A DNA stretch of 64,000 bases from Flagellimonas olearia (GTDB lineage: Bacteria; Bacteroidota; Bacteroidia; Flavobacteriales; Flavobacteriaceae), in assembly GCF_009184425.1 (NCBI RefSeq), contig NZ_WELG01000002.1, positions 620,001 through 684,000 of the forward strand. The letters run 5' to 3'. Numbering within the stretch: position 1 is the first letter of the stretch; each line of letters opens with the position of its first letter. A program made the translations under genes and the position numbers. Positions 49,252-58,388 of the stretch are shown here, in pieces. The notes beneath the pieces are model-generated. The model ran no database searches and was not told the DNA's origin. It was given only the letters and a program-made list of their open reading frames with translations.

Positions 49252-51120
49252 ATGTTCGATAAAGAATACGACGTTATAGTAGTTGGAGGAGGTCATGCTG
49301 GTGCTGAAGCTGCGGCCGCCGCTGCCAATATGGGCTCTAAAACGTTATTGGTGACCATGAACCTGCAGACCATTGGGCAGATGTCGTGTAATCCGGCAAT
49401 GGGAGGTATTGCAAAGGGACAGATTGTCCGTGAGATAGATGCGCTTGGTGGTTTTAGTGGAATTATTACAGATAAATCCGCCATTCAATTTAAGATGCTG
49501 AACAAATCTAAAGGACCGGCCATGTGGAGTCCCAGGGCGCAGAACGATAGAATGCGATTTGCAGAGGAATGGCGTTTGGCCTTGGAGGCTACTCCCAATG
49601 TAGATTTCTATCAGGAGATGGTTTCTGGATTGCTTATAGAGGGTGAAAATGTGGTAGGGGTACGTACCTCTTTGGGAATTGATGTAAGAAGTAAAGCAGT
49701 AGTCTTGACCAATGGAACTTTCTTAAATGGTCTAATCCATATTGGCGAAAAGCAGTTTGGTGGAGGAAGAGCGGGCGAAAAGGCCGCCACAGGGATTACC
49801 GAACAATTGGTGGATTTAGGCTTCGATAGCGGCAGAATGAAAACTGGGACACCTCCGAGAGTGGATGGCCGCTCATTGAATTACGACCTGATGATACCTC
49901 AGCCCGGTGATGCCAAGCCGGAGAAATTTTCATATTTGGACACACCTGTTTTACAGGTCCAGAGGGATTGTCATATGACGCATACGAGTGCCTTGGTTCA
50001 TGATTTGTTGCGTGAGGGTTTTGATCGATCTCCTATGTTCAATGGTAGAATTCAAAGTTTGGGCCCGCGCTATTGTCCCTCCATAGAGGATAAGATTAAT
50101 CGCTTTGCGGATAAGGATGCCCACCAGATATTTGTTGAACCTGAAGGTTGGGATACGGTGGAAGTTTATGTAAATGGATTTTCTACATCATTACCAGAGG
50201 ATGTTCAGTTTAAGGCATTGAGGTCTGTAAAAGGTTTTGAAGGGGTTAAGTTTTTTAGGCCAGGCTATGCCATTGAATATGATTATTTCCCTCCGACCCA
50301 GTTGAAACATACGCTTGAAACCAAATTGGTGAACAATCTTTACTTTGCCGGCCAGATCAATGGAACTACGGGGTATGAAGAAGCCGCTTCACAGGGCTTG
50401 ATGGCGGGGATAAATGCGCATCTTAAAATTAAGGGCGAAGAACCTTTTATTTTAAAAAGGGATGAGGCGTACATTGGGGTTTTAATTGATGATTTAATTA
50501 CCAAGGGAACCGAAGAGCCGTATAGAATGTTTACTTCAAGAGCAGAGTACAGGACCTTATTACGACAGGACAATGCAGACTTGAGGCTTACCCCTAAAGC
50601 ATATAAAATAGGGCTGGCTAGGGAGGAGCGGATGAAGAAAATGGACCTCAAACAAACAAAATCCAAAGAGTTTATCAAATTTTTCAAGAAAACCAGCTTT
50701 GTTCCGGAAGAGATAAATCCTATTTTGGAGTCCTTGGATTCAGCGGTGGTAAAGCAGTCTGATAAACTTTTTAAGGTGTTTTCTCGACCAAAAGTGACCA
50801 TGGAGCACATGCTTCAGCTGGATTCGGTTTCGACTTTTGTTGAAGAACACGACCTAAATTCGGATGTGTTGGAGCAGGCAGAAATAGAGGTAAAGTATTC
50901 CGGGTATATTGAGAAAGAGAAAAGCAATGCAGATAAGTTACATAGACTGGAAAATGTCAGGATTCCAGATGACTTTGACTATTCAAAGCTAAAATCACTT
51001 TCTTTTGAGGCGAGGGAGAAAATGGAATCCATAAGACCTGTTACCATATCACAAGCATCTAGGATCAGTGGGGTTTCTCCAGCGGATATTAGTGTGTTGT
51101 TGGTCTACCTAGGGAGATAG
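49252..51120 (+). CDS. mnmG: tRNA uridine 5-carboxymethylaminomethyl modification enzyme MnmG
   Basis: A 622-residue FAD protein: dinucleotide-binding YDVIVVGGGHAGAEAAAAAA at residues 4-23, the family blocks SCNPAMGGIAKGQIVREIDALGG and GRAGEKAATGITEQL, NGTTGYEEAASQGL near residue 370, and the C-terminal helical tRNA-binding domain ending with ASRISGVSPADISVLLVYLG. With MnmE it modifies U34 of certain tRNAs. It is 3 bases after ybeY. In many bacteria mnmG (gidA) lies close to the replication origin, which fits the parS sites at both of its ends. Confidence 0.97.
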   Translation: MFDKEYDVIVVGGGHAGAEAAAAAANMGSKTLLVTMNLQTIGQMSCNPAMGGIAKGQIVREIDALGGFSGIITDKSAIQFKMLNKSKGPAMWSPRAQNDRMRFAEEWRLALEATPNVDFYQEMVSGLLIEGENVVGVRTSLGIDVRSKAVVLTNGTFLNGLIHIGEKQFGGGRAGEKAATGITEQLVDLGFDSGRMKTGTPPRVDGRSLNYDLMIPQPGDAKPEKFSYLDTPVLQVQRDCHMTHTSALVHDLLREGFDRSPMFNGRIQSLGPRYCPSIEDKINRFADKDAHQIFVEPEGWDTVEVYVNGFSTSLPEDVQFKALRSVKGFEGVKFFRPGYAIEYDYFPPTQLKHTLETKLVNNLYFAGQINGTTGYEEAASQGLMAGINAHLKIKGEEPFILKRDEAYIGVLIDDLITKGTEEPYRMFTSRAEYRTLLRQDNADLRLTPKAYKIGLAREERMKKMDLKQTKSKEFIKFFKKTSFVPEEINPILESLDSAVVKQSDKLFKVFSRPKVTMEHMLQLDSVSTFVEEHDLNSDVLEQAEIEVKYSGYIEKEKSNADKLHRLENVRIPDDFDYSKLKSLSFEAREKMESIRPVTISQASRISGVSPADISVLLVYLGR

Positions 51121-51128
51121 GGATTTGA

Positions 51129-51144
51129 TGTTCCACGTGGAACA
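51129..51144. promoter_or_regulatory. parS site 2
   Basis: A second copy of TGTTCCACGTGGAACA, nine bases after the mnmG stop codon and not within a gene, which shows that the sequence is kept for its own sake and not only for coding. Confidence 0.9.
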
Positions 51145-51190
51145 AACATCAAAAAATGCTTTCCTGTAAACCTTCAAATCGAAAATAGTT

Positions 51191-51217
51191 CAGGCATGAA
51201 AAACGCCTGTTTTTTTA
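51191..51217 (+). terminator. Rho-independent terminator after mnmG
   Basis: CAGGC (51191-51195) and GCCTG (51205-51209) form a stem followed by a run of seven or eight Ts. It ends the DUF4175-ybeY-mnmG unit; the methyltransferase gene begins 29 bases later. Confidence 0.75.
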
Positions 51218-51245
51218 TTCCAAAACCCCGATATTACTTTCTAAA

Positions 51246-52082
51246 ATGGCAATGAAGTTGTTTTTAAAGGCTAAGGATTTTTCTGTTTCCGGTGAAACTT
51301 TCGAGCTGCATAAGGATGCAGAACGGGATATGTTGGTTACGCAACCGGTTCCGGAAAATCTTGCCCGTTATTACGAAAGTGAGGATTATATTTCGCATAC
51401 TGACGCAAAAAAATCATTCACAGACAAGATATATCAAAAAGTAAAGCGAGTAAACCTTAAAAACAAGACTCAACTTATTGATAATCAATCAAATAAAAAC
51501 ATAAAACTACTGGATATTGGTGCTGGGACGGGAGATTTTCTGGTAATGGCCAAATCTCAAGGTTTTGTCGTCGATGGAGTGGAACCCAGCGAGATTGCCC
51601 GGATCAATGCGGATAAAAAAGGGATTCAGTTACACGAAGATTTGGATGCCCTAGGAGGGCAACGGTTTAATGTGATAACCTTGTGGCATGTCTTGGAGCA
51701 CCTGCCTAGTTTGGAAAAGCAAATTGCACAGATGGTTTCCCTTTTGGAGGAGAACGGAACTTTGATCGTAGCGGTTCCCAACTACAAATCTTTTGATGCC
51801 AAACATTATAAATCCTTTTGGGCGGGATTCGATGTGCCTAGACACCTATGGCATTTTTCTAGAAAGTCCATAAGTACACTTTTCCAAAAGCATGATATGG
51901 AAGTTGTAAAAACCAAGCCTATGTGGTTTGATGCATTTTATGTCTCTATGCTTTCCGAAAAATACAAAGGAAACCCACTGTACCTGATCAGTGCTTTTTT
52001 TATAGGTCTATGGTCAAACCTAAGAGCTTGTTTCAATAAAGAGTATTCATCGATCATCTATATCCTTAAAAGAACAAATTAG
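51246..52082 (+). CDS. Class I SAM-dependent methyltransferase
   Basis: A 278-residue protein with the AdoMet-binding motif I LLDIGAGTGDFLVMAKSQG (about residues 88-106), motif II acidic end VDGVEPSEIA, and the post-motif WHVLEHLPSLEKQI typical of the Methyltransf_23 group, then the GTLIVAVPNYKSFDAKHY strand. An N-terminal extension carries the segment PENLARYYESEDYISHTD seen in related enzymes acting on sugars, lipids or quinone-like substrates. The acceptor is unknown. An alternative start two codons later (ATG 51252) is possible. Confidence 0.87.
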   Translation: MAMKLFLKAKDFSVSGETFELHKDAERDMLVTQPVPENLARYYESEDYISHTDAKKSFTDKIYQKVKRVNLKNKTQLIDNQSNKNIKLLDIGAGTGDFLVMAKSQGFVVDGVEPSEIARINADKKGIQLHEDLDALGGQRFNVITLWHVLEHLPSLEKQIAQMVSLLEENGTLIVAVPNYKSFDAKHYKSFWAGFDVPRHLWHFSRKSISTLFQKHDMEVVKTKPMWFDAFYVSMLSEKYKGNPLYLISAFFIGLWSNLRACFNKEYSSIIYILKRTN

Positions 52083-52293
52083 GCGTTTTCGAAGCCTCTG
52101 AAGCTCGTATTGCGCTCAACACACGATACACTCTCAAAGTTTAATAAAATGTGCAGAGAGCCCCATTTCTACAAGTCAAATAAAATAGAACGAACCAATA
52201 CCGATTGTCAAAAAGCATAGATATTTCTTATATCGATGGTTTTGAGAATTTTGGTTCACAAAAAGATAATGACCAGCATTCCAAAAGCTTTTC

Positions 52294-52301
52294 TATTTTT
52301 G
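52294..52301 (+). promoter_or_regulatory. Promoter -7 box of the OmpH-like gene
   Basis: TATTTTTG, an exact TAnnTTTG match, ends 21 bases before the start codon at 52323. Confidence 0.45.
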
Positions 52302-52322
52302 CGCATCATTAAAAAGTGAAAC

Positions 52323-52829
52323 ATGAAAAAAATTATAATGCTTGCCGTGGTATTGACTACCATGGCCTGTCAACAAAACAAGATTGGTTATGTGGACAGC
52401 GTGAAGTTGATGGACGGCTATCAAGAAAAAATTGATGTGGAAGCCCGATTCAAGACCAAGGCGGATGCGATGACCAAAAAGAGGGACAGTATTTCACAAT
52501 CTTTTCAATTGGAACTTCAGGCATTCCAGACCAAGGCCCAAAAAATGTCACAAAAAAATGCTCAGGAAGAATATGGCCAGTTGCAACAGCGAGGTCAGTT
52601 TGTAGGGCAGCAGTTGCAACAAGAGGAGCAACAATTGCAGTTGACCAGTCAGGCCGAAATGGACACGTTGGTGAAAAAGGTAAAAAAAGAAATCAAGGAT
52701 TATGGTAAGGCCAACGGATACACCTATATCCTGGGTGGGGGAGACGGCGGTGCCGTATTGTATGGAGAAGACGCCAATGACCTTACAGAGACCGTGCTGA
52801 AAATACTTAACGATAAGTACAAGAAATAA
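52323..52829 (+). CDS. OmpH/Skp-family periplasmic chaperone, putative lipoprotein
   Basis: A 168-residue protein with a lipoprotein-type signal (MKKIIMLAVVLTTMAC, Cys16). The mature part begins with the family strand KIGYVDSVKLMDGYQEK, continues with a long glutamine/lysine-rich coiled coil (about residues 45-125), and closes with the return strand GYTYILGGGDGGAVLYGEDANDLTE. Skp/OmpH trimers carry unfolded outer-membrane proteins through the periplasm. A lipid-anchored version is unusual relative to soluble E. coli Skp. It is monocistronic: own -7 box upstream, strong terminator 22 bases downstream. Confidence 0.88.
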   Translation: MKKIIMLAVVLTTMACQQNKIGYVDSVKLMDGYQEKIDVEARFKTKADAMTKKRDSISQSFQLELQAFQTKAQKMSQKNAQEEYGQLQQRGQFVGQQLQQEEQQLQLTSQAEMDTLVKKVKKEIKDYGKANGYTYILGGGDGGAVLYGEDANDLTETVLKILNDKYKK

Positions 52830-52850
52830 TAGCCCGTCACAAGAATGTAA

Positions 52851-52879
52851 AAGGCCCATTTTTAAATGGGCCTTTTTTG
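52851..52879. terminator. Terminator after the OmpH-like gene
   Basis: AAGGCCCATTT and AAATGGGCCTT face each other across 52851-52874, a near-perfect hairpin followed by Ts on the plus strand and preceded by As, so it can also serve the convergent gene. Confidence 0.85.
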
Positions 52880-52933
52880 TTTAAATTTTTAAAATGACGG
52901 CAGGGTGAATGAAGTGATGGTTTTGATTCGACG

Positions 52934-53734
52934 TTATTTGTCCTCAAGCAATTCAAGGGAAACCAAATAGGCACAATGGTCGGATGCGACCGTATCCTGA
53001 ATGACTTTGGTTTCAATAACCCTCCATCTGTTCTTGGGGAGAAACATCACATAATCAATCTTTTTTTCAGGTTTGTCGGAAGGGTAGGTGAAAGCAATGT
53101 TTTTTGCGTCGTAAGTAGCAGCCCAAACTTCTTCCAAGATAGAAATGGGGACACTTCCAGGAACATCATTAAGATCGCCGGCCAAAATGGTGGGATAACG
53201 GTTTTGGGAAAATACAGTGTTGATTCGTTTTACTTGGGCAATTCGGTCTGTTGCATCTCCGAAATGATCAAGATGGGTGCCCACAAAAACAATGGTATCA
53301 CCCGAAGGGAGTGTAGTGACCACTTCCAAAGCAGCCCTAGGCTCATTTTTTGGGCTATGCGGCAAAGCAATGTTTCGGGTACTCAAAAAAGAGTATTTGG
53401 ACAAAACACCTTCCCCATATTCCCCATCATCATAAGTCATGGCCTTGCCAAACAAAGGAACAAGCTTGGAGCGCCAGCCCAACTCGGTTACCAAATCATA
53501 TTTTTTGGCCCTGTTGGTCTTGAAGTCCACTTCCTGTAAGGCCACAAAATCTGGATTGGCATCTTTAATGACCTTGGCAAGCAGGTCCAGATTAAAGTCT
53601 CCTTTTGTGGTTGCTCCATGGAGAATATTGAAAGTGAGCACGCGCACTACAGGGTTCTGTTCTGTATTCTTCTGTCCAAAGATTGAGGAACAAACCAAAA
53701 GAACGATCAAGCAAAAGGGTATTCTAAACTTCAT
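52934..53734 (-). CDS. Exported endonuclease/exonuclease/phosphatase-family protein
   Basis: A 266-residue protein with a signal peptide (RIPFCLIVLLVCSSIFGQ). The EEP fold is shown by VRVLTFNILHG, the metal-binding glutamate in FVALQEVDFKTNR, VFVGTHLDHFGD, AGDLNDVPGS with the catalytic Asp and Asn, and the final SDHCAYLV. Members hydrolyse phosphodiester or phosphate bonds in nucleic acids, phosphoinositides or sphingomyelin; the substrate here is unknown. Export suggests scavenging of phosphate or nucleotides. It follows the DoxX-like gene by 32 bases on the same strand. Confidence 0.9.
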   Translation of the reverse strand: MKFRIPFCLIVLLVCSSIFGQKNTEQNPVVRVLTFNILHGATTKGDFNLDLLAKVIKDANPDFVALQEVDFKTNRAKKYDLVTELGWRSKLVPLFGKAMTYDDGEYGEGVLSKYSFLSTRNIALPHSPKNEPRAALEVVTTLPSGDTIVFVGTHLDHFGDATDRIAQVKRINTVFSQNRYPTILAGDLNDVPGSVPISILEEVWAATYDAKNIAFTYPSDKPEKKIDYVMFLPKNRWRVIETKVIQDTVASDHCAYLVSLELLEDK

Positions 53735-53766
53735 GTTTTAAAAAGGAGATTGATTGAAAAAATCAT

Positions 53767-54162
53767 TTATTGCAAGAGATAGACCAAGAAAACGGTGGGA
53801 ATCAAATACACCACAATGGTTTTGGCACCTTCGTAGTCCTTGGCCATACGCTGTCCAAAAAGTAAGAGCAATAGCGTAATCGTTGAAACCGCTGCGGCGT
53901 GGAACCCAATGGAGCTTTCACCTTCAAATACAAATTGGAAAATAGCTACTGCGGCCAAGATACCGGAAACCATCTCCATAAAAAGTACTATGCCCAATAG
54001 AATGGCCACACTGCCTTTAAAAGCTGTTTTGGCAAAATGGCCGTTGAGCCAACTCAGGTTTCCCCTCCAATCTATGATTTTGTCAATGCCGCTCTGTAAA
54101 AAGGTGATGGTCAAAAAAATGAGGAGCAAGATTTCGGTGGCGTTGTTGGTAAAGTTTTCCAT
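53767..54162 (-). CDS. DoxX-like small membrane protein
   Basis: A 131-residue protein with four hydrophobic helices (EILLLIFLTITFLQSGIDKI, GSVAILLGIVLFMEMVSGIL, a third near residue 85, IVVYLIPTVFLVYLLQ), as in the DoxX/DoxD family. ATG at 54162 is chosen; an in-frame ATG 27 bases upstream overlaps holB. Function unknown; some family members work with redox partners. It begins 10 bases after the holB stop, so the two are likely co-transcribed. Confidence 0.75.
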   Translation of the reverse strand: MENFTNNATEILLLIFLTITFLQSGIDKIIDWRGNLSWLNGHFAKTAFKGSVAILLGIVLFMEMVSGILAAVAIFQFVFEGESSIGFHAAAVSTITLLLLLFGQRMAKDYEGAKTIVVYLIPTVFLVYLLQ

Positions 54163-54172
54163 GGTTGTTTTT

Positions 54173-55324
54173 TTATGCGGCTTTGGCATGCAAAAGCCGG
54201 GTTAGTTTTATGGATAGGTCGGTAAAGATCAACTTGGAGTTCCCATTGCGTTCCACGTGAAAAATGGCCTTTTCCAGTTCCTCTACAATGTCCAAAATGT
54301 TGTTTTCATGGACAAAGGGGGCAAAGCGCTTGAGGTCAAAGTCCTCCATATGGATTTTGGTATAGACAAGTTCATGGGCGTTGTAGTTGAGCAACAAGGC
54401 CTGACGCATAAGCGACAGGCAATAGTTCAAGAATTGTTTTTGCACTTCCCTGCCTGTTTTCGCCACTTCATCACTCCATAAGATGAGCTCCTGAATGGCA
54501 GCTTTGTTGCCTTTTGCCTTAAAGGCACTCCTCACCCATTGTACAAACCAACGCTCAAAAACAAGATCCTCAGAATCTTTGTTCAATAGATCCAAGGCTT
54601 TGTTGAAATTTCCGTGGGCCTCTTGCGCTATGGCATGGGCTTCAGGTTGACTCACACCACGGTTAACGAGCTCGTCCAATATATTCTGTTCCGCCAAAGG
54701 GGGAAAATGTAAAATCTGACACCGGGACCTAATGGTGTTGATGATTTGTTCCTCCTCTTCGGCCAATAATAGCAAAATGGTTTTTTGAGGCGGCTCCTCA
54801 ATAAGTTTGAGCAGTTTGTTGGCGGCGGAGATGTTCATTTTTTCGGCCATCCAAACGATTAGGATCTTGTACCCACCCTCATACGATTTCAAAGAAAGCT
54901 TTTTGACCATATCCTGGGCTTCGTCCACCCCAATTTGTCCCTGCTTCTTCTCAATGCCGATATGTCTGTACCAATCAAAAAGATTGCCATAGGGCTGTTC
55001 TTTTACGAATTGCCTCCACTCCTGCAAATAGTGATCACTTACTGCATGTGATTTCACCTTATCCGAACTCGCTACGGGAAACGCAAAATGCAGGTCGGGA
55101 TGGGATAAAGAGGCACATTTGGTGTTGCAAACAGCATCGCCACCTTCATTTTCACCACCGGTATTGCTACAGAGCAGATATTGGGCATAGGCCAAAGCCA
55201 TGGGAAGTACTCCGGAGCCTTCCGGGCCAACAAAAAGTTGGGCGTGTGCCACCCTACCAGAATCGGCGGTGGTCACCAAATGGTTTTTAATGTGCTCCAG
55301 GCCCAAGACATTTTTGAACAACAT
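54173..55324 (-). CDS. holB: DNA polymerase III delta' subunit
   Basis: A 383-residue clamp-loader AAA+ protein. [25 protein letters not shown] replaces a classical Walker A, as expected for the delta' subunit, followed by a three-cysteine cluster (LLC...[13 protein letters not shown]), the helix [15 protein letters not shown], the strand [28 protein letters not shown] and [14 protein letters not shown] with the SRC-type motif. It assembles with tau/gamma and delta to load the sliding clamp. A TATCTTTG box ends only 4 bases before the ATG, so the transcript may be leaderless. It diverges from pgk. Confidence 0.94.
   Translation of the reverse strand: MLFKNVLGLEHIKNHLVTTADSGRVAHAQLFVGPEGSGVLPMALAYAQYLLCSNTGGENEGGDAVCNTKCASLSHPDLHFAFPVASSDKVKSHAVSDHYLQEWRQFVKEQPYGNLFDWYRHIGIEKKQGQIGVDEAQDMVKKLSLKSYEGGYKILIVWMAEKMNISAANKLLKLIEEPPQKTILLLLAEEEEQIINTIRSRCQILHFPPLAEQNILDELVNRGVSQPEAHAIAQEAHGNFNKALDLLNKDSEDLVFERWFVQWVRSAFKAKGNKAAIQELILWSDEVAKTGREVQKQFLNYCLSLMRQALLLNYNAHELVYTKIHMEDFDLKRFAPFVHENNILDIVEELEKAIFHVERNGNSKLIFTDLSIKLTRLLHAKAA
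54249..54264. other. parS-like sequence inside holB (14 of 16 bases)
   Basis: CGTTCCACGTGAAAAA differs from the consensus TGTTnCACGTGnAACA at two outer positions and keeps the central TTCCACGTGAAA. It encodes part of FHVERN in HolB. It may be a weak third ParB site, given two perfect ones 3-5 kb away. Confidence 0.3.
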
Positions 55325-55328
55325 GCAC

Positions 55329-55336
55329 CAAAGATA
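55329..55336 (-). promoter_or_regulatory. holB promoter -7 box
   Basis: The minus strand reads TATCTTTG, an exact TAnnTTTG match, ending 4 bases before the holB start; transcription would begin at about the start codon. Confidence 0.45.
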
Positions 55337-55425
55337 AGGTTTTTAGGGGCTTGGTCTTTTCACGTTTTTTTGGATAGGCAACCAAAAAATAACAACAGGG
55401 GCCAAGGCAAAAGGCAGGAAATCTT

Positions 55426-55433
55426 TACTTTTG
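55426..55433 (+). promoter_or_regulatory. pgk promoter -7 box
   Basis: TACTTTTG, an exact TAnnTTTG match, ends 23 bases before the pgk ATG at 55457. Confidence 0.55.
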
Positions 55434-55456
55434 GACTTCTTATAAAGACACACTAC

Positions 55457-56647
55457 ATGAAGACGATAGACGATTACAATTTTGACGGAAAGAAAGCATT
55501 GATCAGGGTAGATTTCAATGTGCCTTTGGATAGCGACTTTAACGTTACGGATACCAGTAGGATAGAAGCGGCAAAGCCAACCATCCTCAAGGTTTTGGAA
55601 GATGGGGGTTCTGCCATTTTGATGAGCCATTTGGGACGGCCAAAAGGAAAAGTAAACCCAGACATGTCCCTTTCCCATATTTGTGAAACGGTATCGGAAA
55701 TTATAGGTGTCCAAGTAAAATTTGCAGGGAACTGTGTGGGTAAAGTGGCAGATGATGCCGTAGCCGAGCTAAAAAGCGGTGAGGTTCTTTTATTGGAAAA
55801 CCTTCGGTTCCATGCAGAGGAAGAAGCAGGCGATACTTCTTTTGCCGAAGCCTTGGCCAAGCACGGTGACATTTATATAAACGATGCCTTCGGAACGGCC
55901 CACAGAGCACACGCATCCACCACCATAGTGGCCCAATTCTTCCCAGGCAACAAGTGTTTTGGCTATTTATTGGCCAAGGAAATCAAGGCCATTGAAAAAG
56001 TTATGCAGACCGGTGAAAAGCCGGTAACGGCCATCTTGGGAGGGGCAAAAGTATCGTCCAAGATTACCATCATTGAAAACATTTTGGACAAGGTGGACAA
56101 CCTCATCATTGGGGGTGGGATGACCTATACGTTTGTCAAAGCAAAGGGAGGCAGCGTAGGCGATTCCATTTGTGAGGATGACAAAATGGATTTGGCCTTG
56201 GACATTTTAAAACAAGCAGAGGCCAAGGGGGTCAAAGTGCATATCCCAGTGGATGTTTTGGCTGCTGATGCTTTTGACAACAATGCCAACACCCAGTTTG
56301 TGGACGTGGACAAAATCCCTGATGGGTGGCAAGGTTTGGATGCTGGACCAAAGACCTTGGAGAATTTCAAGGAAGTGATCTTAAACTCCAAGACCATACT
56401 TTGGAACGGTCCTGTTGGCGTGTTTGAAATGGAAAACTTCGCCCAAGGAACCATCGCTATTGGAAACTATATTGACGAGGCCACACAGAAAGGTGCTTTT
56501 TCCCTTGTTGGGGGCGGAGACTCCGTGGCTGCCGTAAAACAATTCGGTTTTGAGGACAAAGTGAGCTACGTATCCACAGGAGGAGGTGCCATGTTGGAGA
56601 GTCTTGAAGGGCGGACCCTGCCAGGAATCGCTGCAATATTGGACTAG
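55457..56647 (+). CDS. pgk: Phosphoglycerate kinase
   Basis: The start at 55457 ([24 protein letters not shown]) is the normal beginning of the family; upstream in-frame codons run into the divergent holB gene. The 396-residue enzyme has the substrate blocks [33 protein letters not shown] and the hinge/nucleotide blocks [31 protein letters not shown] and [12 protein letters not shown]. It makes ATP from 1,3-bisphosphoglycerate in glycolysis. It appears to have its own promoter and is followed after 118 bases by a transglycosylase gene. Confidence 0.98.
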   Translation: MKTIDDYNFDGKKALIRVDFNVPLDSDFNVTDTSRIEAAKPTILKVLEDGGSAILMSHLGRPKGKVNPDMSLSHICETVSEIIGVQVKFAGNCVGKVADDAVAELKSGEVLLLENLRFHAEEEAGDTSFAEALAKHGDIYINDAFGTAHRAHASTTIVAQFFPGNKCFGYLLAKEIKAIEKVMQTGEKPVTAILGGAKVSSKITIIENILDKVDNLIIGGGMTYTFVKAKGGSVGDSICEDDKMDLALDILKQAEAKGVKVHIPVDVLAADAFDNNANTQFVDVDKIPDGWQGLDAGPKTLENFKEVILNSKTILWNGPVGVFEMENFAQGTIAIGNYIDEATQKGAFSLVGGGDSVAAVKQFGFEDKVSYVSTGGGAMLESLEGRTLPGIAAILD

Positions 56648-56765
56648 TCCATACGTTATGGATTAATGGGACTTATCCCAAAAATTGTGTTTTGGGCTGA
56701 AAAACTTTAGTATTTCAGAAAAAAACGCCATTTTCGTTGGTCCCTACAACTCAAATCCTGTCCAA

Positions 56766-58376
56766 ATGAACCAAATTTTGAAAACAGCGGCATGCGCAGC
56801 GCTGCTTTTTGCAGCTCCATTGGGGTATGCCCAACAAGTTGATTCCATTCCAACCTCTACCTTGGACACTTCCAAGTTGAAAACGGAGGAACTCCAGAAC
56901 ATTTCGGTTGCGGAAAAGACACTTGATGGGAATTTGGTGGCGTTGGAAGTCGGTTCCAAGGAAAAAATCCAATTACACGATTTGGAGGCAGCTCGCAGGT
57001 ACGACAGCCTATGGCTGAAAGAACTTCACGGTAGCGCTCAGTTGTTCAGCGATATGCTTTTGGAAGTTGAAAACGGACCGGGAGCGGATTCCATCGTTGT
57101 GGTGGATTTGCCCACGGACACTTTGAAGGCCCGTTTGGCATTGATGAATGAAAAAACGCCTTTCAACATTTCTTACAACCCTTCTCTGGAAAGTGTGATC
57201 AAATCCTTTTTGACACGAAGAAGGGATTTGATGCAGCGGATGATTACCGCAAGCCAATTTTATTTTCCATTGTTCGAGCAGGAGTTGGACAACCATGATA
57301 TCCCCTTGGAGATCAAATATCTCGCCATTATAGAATCTGCCTTGAACCCAAGGGCACGATCTAGGGTTGGGGCCAAAGGCTTATGGCAGTTTATGTATGG
57401 TACCGGAAAAATGTATGGGTTGGATGTAAGCAGTTATGTGGATGAACGTCATGATCCCATTATGGCAACCAAGGCGGCCAGCAAGTACCTTTCCAAGCTC
57501 TATGATATTTTTGATGATTGGGATTTGGCCCTTGCCGCCTATAATTCAGGACCTGGAAATGTAAACAAGGCCATTCGCCGATCGGGAGGATATGAAAACT
57601 ATTGGAACATACGTCCGTTCCTTCCACGTGAAACAGCAGGGTATCTACCTGCATTTTTGGCGACCATGTACATTTTTGAGTATGCGGAGGAGCATGGGCT
57701 GCAGTACAAAAAAGCGGACAGGCCCTATTTTGAAACGGATACCATCCACGTAAAGAACCTGATCTCCTTTGATCAAATCTCCAAGTTGGTGGACATCAGC
57801 ACCGAAGAACTGGAAATGCTGAACCCAGCATATAAGCTTAACATCATACCCAAGGTTAAGGGTAAAAACTATGCCCTTCGGTTGCCTAAGTCTAAGATTG
57901 GCAAGTTTGTGGCCAATGAGGAACAGATCTATGCCTATGTGAAGAAAGAGATGGATTCCTCGGAAAAGCCTCTTCCACAAATGATCACGGCCAACGATCA
58001 AATTCGGTACAAGGTAAAGAGTGGGGATTATTTGGGTAAGATTGCCGAGCGCTATGGTGTAGGGGTAAGTCAGATCAAGTCCTGGAATGGGTTGCGAAGC
58101 AACAATCTCCGGGTAGGACAACGATTGACTATCTTCCCAAGAAAACCATATATCCCCAACAAGACAGTGGCATCCAAAACGAGCACTTCAAAGCAATCTT
58201 CTGGAAGTGTGGCCAGCAACTCAAAGGTACACACGGTACAACCAGGGGATTCCCTATGGACCATTTCCAAAAAATATCCTGGGGTTTCTGTAGAAAATTT
58301 ACGAGAATGGAACGGTCTTAGCAGTAATAACCTAAAACCGGGCACAAAACTTAAATTGTGCGATTGTTCTTCGTAA
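56766..58376 (+). CDS. Membrane-bound lytic transglycosylase-type protein with two LysM domains
   Basis: ATG at 56766 starts a signal peptide (MNQILKTAACAALLFAAPLGYAQ); an in-frame ATG 81 bases earlier adds a non-signal leader. In the 536-residue protein the SLT domain covers about residues 165-330: catalytic Glu190 in YLAIIESALNPRARS, then GAKGLWQFMYGTGKMYGL, and AAYNSGPGNVNKAI. Two LysM domains follow (about 416-460 and 487-531), each ending in the WNGL...NNL-x-x-G motif. The layout matches MltD: peptidoglycan is cut between MurNAc and GlcNAc. The DUF4837 gene follows after 12 bases. Confidence 0.93.
   Translation: MNQILKTAACAALLFAAPLGYAQQVDSIPTSTLDTSKLKTEELQNISVAEKTLDGNLVALEVGSKEKIQLHDLEAARRYDSLWLKELHGSAQLFSDMLLEVENGPGADSIVVVDLPTDTLKARLALMNEKTPFNISYNPSLESVIKSFLTRRRDLMQRMITASQFYFPLFEQELDNHDIPLEIKYLAIIESALNPRARSRVGAKGLWQFMYGTGKMYGLDVSSYVDERHDPIMATKAASKYLSKLYDIFDDWDLALAAYNSGPGNVNKAIRRSGGYENYWNIRPFLPRETAGYLPAFLATMYIFEYAEEHGLQYKKADRPYFETDTIHVKNLISFDQISKLVDISTEELEMLNPAYKLNIIPKVKGKNYALRLPKSKIGKFVANEEQIYAYVKKEMDSSEKPLPQMITANDQIRYKVKSGDYLGKIAERYGVGVSQIKSWNGLRSNNLRVGQRLTIFPRKPYIPNKTVASKTSTSKQSSGSVASNSKVHTVQPGDSLWTISKKYPGVSVENLREWNGLSSNNLKPGTKLKLCDCSS
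57620..57635. other. parS-like sequence inside the transglycosylase gene (14 of 16 bases)
   Basis: CCTTCCACGTGAAACA matches the parS consensus at all but the first two positions. It codes for LPRET, a conserved stretch in lytic transglycosylases, so the match may be accidental. Confidence 0.22.
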
Positions 58377-58388
58377 ATTTAACTCGAG

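Noticed and set aside
55181-55456. N-terminal extension of phosphoglycerate kinase upstream of 55457
   Set aside because: It overlaps the divergent holB gene and both promoter boxes and is not part of the family.
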